A DNA stretch of 64,000 nt from Stigmatella aurantiaca. GTDB taxonomy: Bacteria > Myxococcota > Myxococcia > Myxococcales > Myxococcaceae. The stretch spans positions 79,444 through 143,443 of the forward strand of contig NZ_FOAP01000024.1 in NCBI RefSeq assembly GCF_900109545.1, given 5' to 3'. The position numbers were made by a program, and so were the translations under genes. Positions 57,685-64,000 of this stretch are shown piece by piece (the first letter of the stretch is position 1; each line of letters starts with the position of its first letter). The notes below the pieces were generated by a model. It did not search any database and had not been told where the DNA came from. It saw only the letters and a program-made list of their open reading frames with translations.

Positions 57685-58737
57685 TTACTTCCAGAGCTCC
57701 AGGCCATGCGCCGCATGGCAGGCGTCGCCGAGCAGATCCCAGGAGAGCTGGGGATTCTCCTGGGCGAGCGTGGGCATGCGCTGAAAGGCCTGTGCCTCGC
57801 TGAGCCTGCGGACGGTGGCCTCCAGCAACTGGCGGGCCCGCAGCACGGTCTGCTGCTGCTTCGGGGTGGGGCGCCAGCCGTTCTCCTTCCGGTATCGCCC
57901 GAGCGTCTCCAGGAAGTGGCCATAGAACTTGAGCGACTGGGAGAGGAGCGCCAGCCGGTGCTCGGGCGAGGCGGCCAGCGCGGCCTCGTACTGACGCGCC
58001 TCCGAACCCAGCCGGTAGAGCAGCACCTCAACCTGGACCTCCAGCCTTCCGTCCCACGCCTTGCGCACGGCAGGGTGGCGCGCCCAGCTCGCCACCGCCT
58101 GGAAGAAGTGCAGCCCGCCACACGGGTGCGTGTAGATGCCCTGCTTGCGCTTGGGCACCTGGGGCAGGCCCGCCTTCATGCCCTCGGCGAGCTCCGCCTG
58201 GGCGCGCTCCAGCGTGGCGAGCGCCTCGTCCATCACCGCGTCGAAGCGCACGGACTCCCCCGCGCCGTTGCGGAAGGTGGTCCCGGGCGGAAGGACGTGG
58301 CCCAGCGCATCCAACGTCCACGCGCCGTCCGGCGAGGAGGCGAGGGCAGGGGAGAAGCCGCGCTGGAGGGCCTCCACCAGGGCCTTCAGTGTCACCGGGC
58401 CTTGAGGAGTCTGGAACTTCCGGCCCAGCGGCACACTGGCGAGCACCAGCGTCTTCTCCTGCAGGGCCGGGTGGGGTTGCACGGGGATGCCCTCGGCGGT
58501 GAAGGGCTCGAAGCGCGGCCCCGGGCGCAGGAAGTCCGAGACGATGACGTCCACGGCGCGGCGCCCATCGCGAGCGCGGAAGTCCCGGCCCTCCAGGGTG
58601 ATGCCGTGGGCGAGGGCCCACGGGTGGCCCGGATCCGCGGCGTGGGTTTGACACACCGCGCGAAGCGTCGCCTCCGGGGAGGCGGGCGGCGAGGGCACGG
58701 CGGAGAGTCCAGCGAGCAGCAGGGGCACGAAGGGCAT
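57685..58737 (-). CDS. Exported hypothetical protein (350 residues)
   Basis: Not recognised. N-terminal signal peptide MPFVPLLLAGLSAVPSPPAS. The mature part has a mixed beta region (ARDGRRAVDVIVSDFLRPGP), then helical stretches (DEALATLERAQAELAEGMKAG), and the phrase IYTHPCGGLHFFQAVASW with Cys and His, and ends LLGDACHAAHGLELWK. Two Cys-His groups (HPCGGLHFF and ACHAAH) might bind a metal or heme; there is no CxxCH motif. It converges on the FAAL gene and diverges from the acyl-CoA dehydrogenase. Confidence 0.65.
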   Translation of the reverse strand: MPFVPLLLAGLSAVPSPPASPEATLRAVCQTHAADPGHPWALAHGITLEGRDFRARDGRRAVDVIVSDFLRPGPRFEPFTAEGIPVQPHPALQEKTLVLASVPLGRKFQTPQGPVTLKALVEALQRGFSPALASSPDGAWTLDALGHVLPPGTTFRNGAGESVRFDAVMDEALATLERAQAELAEGMKAGLPQVPKRKQGIYTHPCGGLHFFQAVASWARHPAVRKAWDGRLEVQVEVLLYRLGSEARQYEAALAASPEHRLALLSQSLKFYGHFLETLGRYRKENGWRPTPKQQQTVLRARQLLEATVRRLSEAQAFQRMPTLAQENPQLSWDLLGDACHAAHGLELWK

Positions 58738-58776
58738 GGCGGGACCGGAGGCTTGTTCAGGAGCACATCGCCTGCT

Positions 58777-58794
58777 ATTGACTTGGAAATCAAC
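58777..58794. promoter_or_regulatory. Operator-like palindrome upstream of acyl-CoA dehydrogenase
   Basis: ATTGACT, 4-base spacer TGGA, AATCAAC: the same TTGACT-N4-A(G/A)TCAA plan as the site at 52382, imperfect by one inner position and the outermost base. It lies 17 bases before ATG 58812, the same distance as in the SCP2 gene. Confidence 0.55.
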
Positions 58795-58811
58795 CTTTCC
58801 GAGGAGCCGCC

Positions 58812-59951
58812 ATGCCCACCCCCTTCACCGCGGAGCACGAGGCCTTTCGCAAGACGGTCCGCGCCTGGGTCGAGAAGGAACTGACGCCGCACGCCCTGGA
58901 GTGGGACCGGGCGGGCATCTTCCCCAAGGAGATCTTCAAGCAGGCCGGCGAGCTGGGCTTCCTGGGCATTAACCACGATCCGAAGTACGGCGGCAGCGGG
59001 CTGGACTACTGGTTCGTGACGGCGTTCTGCGAGGAGCTGTCGCGCAGCCAGAACGCGGGCGTGAACATGGCGCTGCTGGTGCAGGGGCAGATGGCCACGC
59101 CCATCATCAACGAGATCGGCACCGACGAGCAGAAGCGCGAGTTCCTGGAGCCGGCGCTCAAGGGCGAGCGCATCGCGGCGCTGGGCGTGAGCGAGCCGGG
59201 CGTGGGCTCGGACGTGGCCAACATGAAGACCACGGCGCGCATCGACGGGGATGACTACGTCATCAACGGCTCGAAGATGTGGATCACCAACGGCACCCGG
59301 GCGGACTTCATCACCCTGGGGGTGCGCACGGGCGAGGCCGGCTACGGGGGCATCTCCCTGGTGACGTTCCCCACGGACGTGAAGGGCTTCTCGGTGTCCA
59401 AGAAGCTCGACAAGGTGGGCAACCTCTCCTCGGACACGGCCATCCTCTACTTCGAGGACTGCCGCATCCCCCGGCGCTACGTGCTGGGCGAGGAGAACGC
59501 GGGCTTCTACTCCATCATGACCAACTTCCAGGGCGAGCGGCTGGTGGGCGCGCTCACGGCGGTGGCGGGCATGGAGCGCATGGTGGAGGACGCGCTGCGC
59601 TACGGCACCGAGCGCGAGGCCTTCGGCAGGCCGCTGCTCAAGTTCCAGGTGTGGCGCCACAAGTTCGTCGAGCACCTCACGGGCATCGAGGCGGCCAAGC
59701 GGCTCACGTACCACGCGGTGTCGGTGTTCGACGCGAAGGAGAACGCGGTGAAGGAGATCTCCATGGCGAAGCTCTTCGCCGGAGACCTGGCGCAGCGCGT
59801 GGCCTACGACTGCCAGCAGTTCTTCGGAGGCATGGGCTACATCGAGGAGACGCCCATCGCCCGCGCGTGGCGCGACATCCGCCTCATCACCATCGGCGGC
59901 GGCACCTCCGAGGTGATGAAGGAGATCCTCTCGAAGATCTACGGCTTCTAA
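58812..59951 (+). CDS. Acyl-CoA dehydrogenase, isovaleryl-CoA-type
   Basis: 379 residues from ATG 58812 (GAGGAG upstream). FAD flavoprotein of the ACAD family: [48 protein letters not shown] and [13 protein letters not shown]. The catalytic base appears to be Glu 242 in QGERLV, as in isovaleryl-CoA dehydrogenase and long-chain ACADs, since the usual C-terminal Glu position reads [11 protein letters not shown]. It probably oxidises branched or medium acyl-CoA. The operator suggests control with the SCP2 gene. Confidence 0.9.
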   Translation: MPTPFTAEHEAFRKTVRAWVEKELTPHALEWDRAGIFPKEIFKQAGELGFLGINHDPKYGGSGLDYWFVTAFCEELSRSQNAGVNMALLVQGQMATPIINEIGTDEQKREFLEPALKGERIAALGVSEPGVGSDVANMKTTARIDGDDYVINGSKMWITNGTRADFITLGVRTGEAGYGGISLVTFPTDVKGFSVSKKLDKVGNLSSDTAILYFEDCRIPRRYVLGEENAGFYSIMTNFQGERLVGALTAVAGMERMVEDALRYGTEREAFGRPLLKFQVWRHKFVEHLTGIEAAKRLTYHAVSVFDAKENAVKEISMAKLFAGDLAQRVAYDCQQFFGGMGYIEETPIARAWRDIRLITIGGGTSEVMKEILSKIYGF

Positions 59952-59953
59952 CT

Positions 59954-60376
59954 AGTGGAGTGTCCGCGAAGTTCTTGGACATAGTCAGGACGAGCGTCGC
60001 GTCACCCACTCGTGCAGCTTGGAGCGAGTCCAGGTTCAACCACCTCCACCCCGAGCGCCTCGAAGCGACGGCACAGGGCCCAGATGCTGCTGCGGTCCTG
60101 GCCGAGCCGCTCTGCCAACTCCGACACCACGGTGGCTGGGTCGGCCATCGCCAGCAGGGTGCGCGCTCGACGAGCGATGCGTTGTTCCGTGCGTTCGTCT
60201 TGCACCAAGGCTTCAAGGTACTCCACCTCTTCGGGAGACAGGCGGAATAGCGTGTCCCACCGCGCCCGAGCTTCTTCGCGCCGCTGGTGCGCTCCGGGCC
60301 GTGCTGCCGCACTTCGGCACGCTCCGAGCACCGTAGCCGTCAGTGCGTGCTGGCATACTCCAGGGCGGGCGAGCAT
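59954..60376 (-). mobile_element. IS630-type element remnant
   Basis: The sequence CTAGTGGAGTGTCCGCGAAG at about 59954-59973 and the following GTTCTTGGACAT resemble an IS630-family terminal repeat beside a TA-type target. The fragment of a transposase runs next to it. No matching inverted repeat is seen at the right side (60376-60410), so the element lost one end. The gap between acyl-CoA dehydrogenase and the toxin gene (463 bases) is otherwise empty. Confidence 0.55.
60002..60376 (-). pseudogene. Truncated IS630-family transposase
   Basis: The reading frame gives an N-terminal helix-turn-helix of the IS630/homeodomain-like type (RRARTLLAMADPATVVSELA, then LGQDRSSIWALCRRFEALGV) and then stops. 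The catalytic DDE domain is absent, so it is inactive. It is read on the minus strand towards the acyl-CoA dehydrogenase gene. Residues before RWDTLFRLSPEEVEYLEALV may not belong to the original protein. Confidence 0.65.
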
Positions 60377-60414
60377 TGACCGACAGCATCACGGTTGATT
60401 GAAAGGACGTGACC

Positions 60415-61326
60415 GTGCGTCTCCGAGCTTGCATCGCACTTCTGCTCTTTCTTTCAGCTTGCGCTACCTCGGCGCCGAGCTTGAAAGAGCCAGCGGCTCG
60501 GAACCCGAGGATCGCCAACCTCCAGCGAGCGGCAAAGCTGCCGTGGACGGAAGGGGGGCGGTGCGTCGTCCGTGAGGCGTCCCAGCCTTGGCCCGTGCTG
60601 GCGGAGCGCTGCTTTCAGGCCCTCGATCATGACCGGATCCGGTTCAATGATCCGACGGGAAGGTGTGCCGTTGCCTCGGCGGGCGCGGCGGCCCTTGGAA
60701 TCGGCCTCTGTGTCTTGGCTGCTCCCGAGATCGTTGTGGGCGCGGTGGTCGTCGTTGGCGTGGTGGTGGTGGGAGTAGCCATCAAGGAAGCGCTGGATGC
60801 GTATGAGCTGAGAGGAAGTAGTTCGGAGGAGGTAGAGCCCGCGCCCCAAACGAAGTCCGGCCCGCAGGCACCCTCAGCGAATCAAAAGCCCAAGCCAGAG
60901 CCATCGGGGCAGGACTGGTTCCCCCCAGTGCCGACTGAGCCACGAGAGCGAGAGCGCCGCCCGGAGTGCGTTCCCAAGCGCGTTCCACCCAAGGGCGGAA
61001 ACGCTTTGCACAACTGGTGTGCCGACAACGTGCCGCTCAATGCCTTCCGTGGTGCTAATGCGCTTGTTAACGGCAAGGCTTACGATGCATTACAGCCTGC
61101 CGCGCGGATGCTCTGGGAGGTGAAGACCACCGCCATCGAGACGTACAGTCCCTTCGTTCAGCGAACTGAGCTTCAAAAGCAGGTGGAGGAGGGGCGACGC
61201 GAGCGAGACCTCGCAGCGGCCTGCGGCTATGATTTTGTCATCGGTGTTCGCACCGAAGCACACCGGCAAATGCTCAAGAATGCAGCGCCCGATCTCAAGG
61301 TCGTACTCATGACGTGGTGCAAATAA
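60415..61326 (+). CDS. Lipoprotein with PD-(D/E)XK-like C-terminal domain (DUF6310-type), candidate SitA-like toxin
   Basis: 303 residues from GTG 60415, chosen because AAAGGA (60402-60407) is seven bases upstream; an alternative GTG at 60409 is too close. The signal peptide ends in the lipobox LFLSAC (Cys about 16). Two hydrophobic helices follow (about 85-130). After a Pro/Glu-rich linker the last 110 residues include ECVPKRVPPKGGNALHNWCA and a nuclease-like core: KAYDAL, Asp 224, then WEVKT (Glu 235, Lys 237), an Asp-x10-Glu-x-Lys pattern of PD-(D/E)XK enzymes. Lower GC than its neighbours. It lies next to an IS remnant and 2 bases before a likely immunity gene. By analogy with Myxococcus SitA, an outer-membrane-exchange toxin is proposed; this is inference. 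Confidence 0.75.
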   Translation: MRLRACIALLLFLSACATSAPSLKEPAARNPRIANLQRAAKLPWTEGGRCVVREASQPWPVLAERCFQALDHDRIRFNDPTGRCAVASAGAAALGIGLCVLAAPEIVVGAVVVVGVVVVGVAIKEALDAYELRGSSSEEVEPAPQTKSGPQAPSANQKPKPEPSGQDWFPPVPTEPRERERRPECVPKRVPPKGGNALHNWCADNVPLNAFRGANALVNGKAYDALQPAARMLWEVKTTAIETYSPFVQRTELQKQVEEGRRERDLAAACGYDFVIGVRTEAHRQMLKNAAPDLKVVLMTWCK

Positions 61327-61328
61327 CG

Positions 61329-62078
61329 ATGATGCAAGACACCCTCAGTCTCAAGGTCTACGGGCCAGCGCTGGTGGGCGATGACAGTCGTCCTATTGCC
61401 GTTGTCCATGCAATGGAACGCGCGCTCCCCAGTTTGCGATTGGAGTGGACCGTCTCTGACGATCATCAACTCCGCCCTCTGCCGCAGCGCGAGGCTTGGC
61501 TCGCTCAGGCTAGAAGAAACGGAGGCTTTCCACTCGTCTGCAACAATGACGAGAGCTATCCAGTAACGATTTTCGGTTTGGAGCTATCCGCGCGCTCTGG
61601 GCCCGGCGGCCAAGCGCTGTTTGAGGTTCACGCGGACGTTCCATTGCACACAGCCGTGTTAGCGGCTGCGGTGGGCATGCTTGATGCCGTGGCGGAGGGA
61701 GCGGGCGCGTTGTGGGGGCATGCTACACCCTTCCGGGCGAGCGCAGAAATCGCGGGGCAAACGATCCACCCACGTATGCCAGAGATTCCGCCTCGGGGGC
61801 TGCCAGCGCTCAAACTCCCAGAGAAGATCCGCTCGCCTGAGATTCCGCATCGCCTGGGGTGGCTGAACTACTGGTCTGCCGCTGCCGCACTGGCCATCGG
61901 GTTCCCGGACCCGGCCGAGGACGCGGGCCTGCTTTCACGGGCGCGGCGCACGGCATCGGGTGGGTGGGTCGTGCAGCTCACGGACGCGCCGCTCGATTTG
62001 GACAAGCCCGACCACCTGGCTGCGCTCCTGCGGGCTTATGAGCGCTTCCCGGAGATCGGCGGGCGCTCAACGCCTTGA
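61329..62078 (+). CDS. DUF5953-type protein, candidate immunity partner
   Basis: 249 residues from ATG 61329, two bases after the toxin stop. Soluble, no signal peptide, so cytoplasmic: LSLKVYGPALVGDDSRPIAV, ALPSLRLEWTVSDDHQLRPL, WLNYWSAAAALAIGFPD. Members of this family (as I recall, DUF5953) are found after DUF6310-type genes in other myxobacteria. Reading it as the immunity protein rests on order, spacing and cytoplasmic location. GC is lower in its first half. Confidence 0.7.
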   Translation: MMQDTLSLKVYGPALVGDDSRPIAVVHAMERALPSLRLEWTVSDDHQLRPLPQREAWLAQARRNGGFPLVCNNDESYPVTIFGLELSARSGPGGQALFEVHADVPLHTAVLAAAVGMLDAVAEGAGALWGHATPFRASAEIAGQTIHPRMPEIPPRGLPALKLPEKIRSPEIPHRLGWLNYWSAAAALAIGFPDPAEDAGLLSRARRTASGGWVVQLTDAPLDLDKPDHLAALLRAYERFPEIGGRSTP

Positions 62079-62244
62079 CCCCTCCCGTTCACCCACCACG
62101 AAAGTTCATTTCCCCTGGGGATATCCGGTCTCTTGCCGTGAATTCCGTTCTATCGGGCAACCCCAGGGGGAGGGCTGACAGGCGGTGACTTCAGGCGTAG
62201 GGTGCAGACTGCTGGAGGTCGCCCTTTGCCTTTGTGAGGCTCCC

Positions 62245-63528
62245 ATGGACACAGCGTTTCCCGAGAAGCTCTCCCCTGGCACCGTCATCGGCTCCTGGCA
62301 GGTGACCAGCGGTGCGGGCCGGGGGGCATACGGTGCCGTCTACCGCGCCGTGAAGGTGGGGCAAGAAGAGGCAGGGTGGGTGGCCCTCAAAGTGGCCCTG
62401 CGCTCACGCGAGGAGCGCTTCGAGCGCGAAGCGGAGGTATTGTCCCGGATTGGCCATCCGAGCGTGCCCCGCTTGCTCGCCCAGGGGCAATGGAAGGCAG
62501 GCCGCTGGCGGGTGCCCCATCCCTACCTCGTCATGGAGTGGGTGGAGGGGACCCCGCTTTACCCATGGGCCTGGGTGCAGTCTCCCAGCTCGCGTCAGGT
62601 GCTCCAGCTCCTCGTTCAGTTGTGTCGCGCCCTGGAGGCGGTTCACGCGGCGAAATGCCTGCACCGGGATGTCAAAGGCGCCAATGTTCTCATCGGTCCA
62701 GATGGAAAGGCGACCTTGGTGGATTTTGGTTCTGGGACGTACCCGGAGGCGCCTCCGCTCACGGAGGCTCCGCTTGCTCCAGGAACACGGCCCTACAGAA
62801 GTCCCCAGGCCCTGATCTACGCGAGGGCCCACCCGCGCGATGGCGCGCGGTACATCGCCAGGCCCGAGGACGATGTGTATGCCTTGGGAGTCACCGCCTA
62901 CCGGATGTTGACCGGCGTATACCCGCCGCTGGCAACAGACTTGGAAGCGGGGCAGGGCGGGCGTCAGAAGGACCGGCCTGTCCGGCAACCGCCCCATCTG
63001 CGCGTTCGCCAGATCATTCCGGAGCTCTCGGTGCTCATCGAGCGGATGCTGGCGGAGAAACCTTCGGAACGGGGCAGTGCCCGCGAGCTGGCGGACGCGC
63101 TGGAGGCTGTGGCCGTCCGGGCGGGTCCGGAGGCGGATCGTCTCTTGGGTACCTCCGTGGCATTTCGGCCAGAGGTGGCCGTGGTTCCGGAGCCATTTGG
63201 CAGGCGGTCCCAGGGCCGGGCCGGGCTGATGGGGGCTGTGTTGGCGTGCATTGTCATGGGGCTGGCCACGCAGCGCGTATCCGGGCAGTCCTGGATGGCT
63301 TCCCCGGAAGCAGTGCAACCGGATGCGGGGACGGTGGGGCTGGCCGACGCCTCTATGACACCAGAAGCGTTGGCTGCAGCAGCTCGCCTTGAGGAGGCCG
63401 CTCAGCCCAAGGAAATTGTGGCGTTGGACGTGCATGCGCCTTGTGAGGACGATGGCTTCGAGTGGGACGGGAAGTGTCTCCTGCCGGTAAAGGCCCGGCT
63501 GCGGCCCAATACCTCGAAATACCCCTGA
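62245..63528 (+). CDS. Ser/Thr protein kinase with single membrane helix
   Basis: 427 residues from ATG 62245 (GAGG six bases upstream). Kinase domain about residues 15-280: loop GAGRGAYGAVYRA, VALKVA lysine, HRDVKGAN (His 140, Asp 142), DFGSGTY (Asp 160) and a TRPYRSPQ activation segment. A membrane helix lies at about 327-345, and the short outside tail holds two Cys (PCEDDGFEWDGKCLLPVK) that could form a disulfide. No PEGA or PASTA module. It converges on the CHAT-domain gene across a hairpin. Confidence 0.87.
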   Translation: MDTAFPEKLSPGTVIGSWQVTSGAGRGAYGAVYRAVKVGQEEAGWVALKVALRSREERFEREAEVLSRIGHPSVPRLLAQGQWKAGRWRVPHPYLVMEWVEGTPLYPWAWVQSPSSRQVLQLLVQLCRALEAVHAAKCLHRDVKGANVLIGPDGKATLVDFGSGTYPEAPPLTEAPLAPGTRPYRSPQALIYARAHPRDGARYIARPEDDVYALGVTAYRMLTGVYPPLATDLEAGQGGRQKDRPVRQPPHLRVRQIIPELSVLIERMLAEKPSERGSARELADALEAVAVRAGPEADRLLGTSVAFRPEVAVVPEPFGRRSQGRAGLMGAVLACIVMGLATQRVSGQSWMASPEAVQPDAGTVGLADASMTPEALAAAARLEEAAQPKEIVALDVHAPCEDDGFEWDGKCLLPVKARLRPNTSKYP

Positions 63529-63554
63529 CCGCATTCAGGTCAGTCCCGCAGGTA

Positions 63555-63588
63555 GGGCTCGCGGCCAGCTCAGGACAGCCGCGAGCCC
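63555..63588. terminator. Bidirectional hairpin between the kinase and the CHAT gene
   Basis: GGGCTCGCGGC (63555-63565), a 12-base loop, GCCGCGAGCCC (63578-63588): a perfect 11-bp stem 26 bases after the kinase stop and about 35 bases beyond the CHAT gene end. No U-run. Confidence 0.65.
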
Positions 63589-63622
63589 GTCATCTCCAGA
63601 ATCGAATCTCCTGTGATGTCTT

Positions 63623-64000
63623 TCAGTGCGAGTCCTCCGGTTTCGGTGTCTGAGGAGGAATCGGCGTCATGGAACGGAGGGGAGCAGCGCTGCCCAGAGC
63701 GATGAAGGGAGCCCAGGCATGGGGATGGGGGTGTGTTGTACGCAGGGCGAGCATGGCCTCGCGAAGTGCAGAGGCCCGGCCCAGCCCCTTCAAGAGGTTG
63801 CGGTAATAGAGATCCATGAGAAGGTGCGTGGAGTTGTCATTGACCTTCCAGAGACTGATGAGGAGGGTTTCAGCGCCAGCGACCATGAGCGAACGGCGAA
63901 GGCCATAGCCCGGATCGATCACCGGGGGAGGGATCACCGGGTGGGGACCCACCGATAACTGAAGAGTTCTCAGGCACTTCAGAGCATCGGAAGGACCCAC
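63623..64000 (-). CDS. CHAT-domain protein, C-terminal part, truncated by window edge
   Basis: Only the last 125 residues are in the window and the frame is open to the edge. YGLRRSLMVAGAETLLISLW, then KVNDNSTHLLMDLYYRNLLK and HPHAWAPFIALG are the end of a CHAT (caspase-like) protease or scaffold domain. Directly before YGLRR a canonical CHAT has a catalytic SACETG stretch; here the residues read PHPVIPPPVIDPG, so it is missing or altered. Two GATCACCGGG copies (63917-63926 and 63933-63942) sit there. It may be a pseudo-enzyme or a locally rearranged gene. Confidence 0.6.
   Translation of the reverse strand: MGPSDALKCLRTLQLSVGPHPVIPPPVIDPGYGLRRSLMVAGAETLLISLWKVNDNSTHLLMDLYYRNLLKGLGRASALREAMLALRTTHPHPHAWAPFIALGSAAPLRSMTPIPPQTPKPEDSH

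Overview
The window is very GC-rich bacterial DNA (about 70% by eye). Its gene content is that of a fruiting myxobacterium, most likely suborder Cystobacterineae (a Stigmatella/Archangium/Cystobacter-like organism). Support for this includes three Ser/Thr protein kinases with membrane anchors (two carry PEGA tails), stand-alone and orphan signalling proteins, large lipoproteins built of ASH-like repeats, a DUF6310/DUF5953-type gene pair, and frequent GTG starts with 3-4 base overlaps between genes. No rRNA, tRNA or CRISPR array was found. I cannot name the species from the sequence alone.

Left part (1-24.7 kb). A truncated PAS histidine kinase is followed by pssA, a 980-residue ASH-repeat/VWA-like lipoprotein, a small hypothetical gene and two tandem Ser/Thr kinases. 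Next come a MerR-type regulator and a stand-alone sigma-region-4-like protein. A tightly packed run then reads purH, a zinc-ribbon TPR membrane protein, purD, lptF, lptG, an O-antigen-ligase-like protein and a GT87-like transferase. Divergent glycosyltransferases and a polyisoprenyl-phosphate sugar-phosphate transferase complete an envelope-polysaccharide module.

Middle part (24.7-46.5 kb). A 1,189-residue protein begins with two 24-residue MshEN (cyclic-di-GMP receptor) motifs and continues as a Pro/Ala-rich tail. It converges on nrdJ (B12-dependent ribonucleotide reductase), whose upstream region carries a pair of NrdR-like boxes over a candidate promoter. After a thioredoxin-like ferredoxin, a Bax-inhibitor-1 protein, an ATP-grasp-like protein and an HCCA-isomerase comes a metal locus (about 35.0-44.3 kb). 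It holds znuA, znuC and znuB, a barrel-type outer-membrane protein, two His/Cys-bearing lipoproteins, a TPR protein and two small His/Cys membrane proteins that share a C-terminal APKSSPP motif and lie at the two ends. A folE variant with a His-to-Gln change is divergent from this locus and overlaps a GlcD-like FAD oxidase.

Right part (46.7-64 kb). An RpoH-like sigma factor, an acyl-CoA synthetase operon, tatA and a divergent atypical histidine kinase/response regulator pair precede a lipid region. That region holds an SCP2 protein, a CaiB/AMACR-type protein, then ACP, soluble acyl-ACP-desaturase-like diiron protein, hotdog thioesterase and fatty-acyl-AMP ligase in one operon, and later an acyl-CoA dehydrogenase. 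The SCP2 and acyl-CoA dehydrogenase genes share an operator-like palindrome. An IS630-type remnant then introduces a lower-GC pair: a lipoprotein with a PD-(D/E)XK-like C-terminus and its partner, read here as a candidate SitA-like toxin and immunity gene. The window ends with a third Ser/Thr kinase and the C-terminal end of a CHAT-domain protein.
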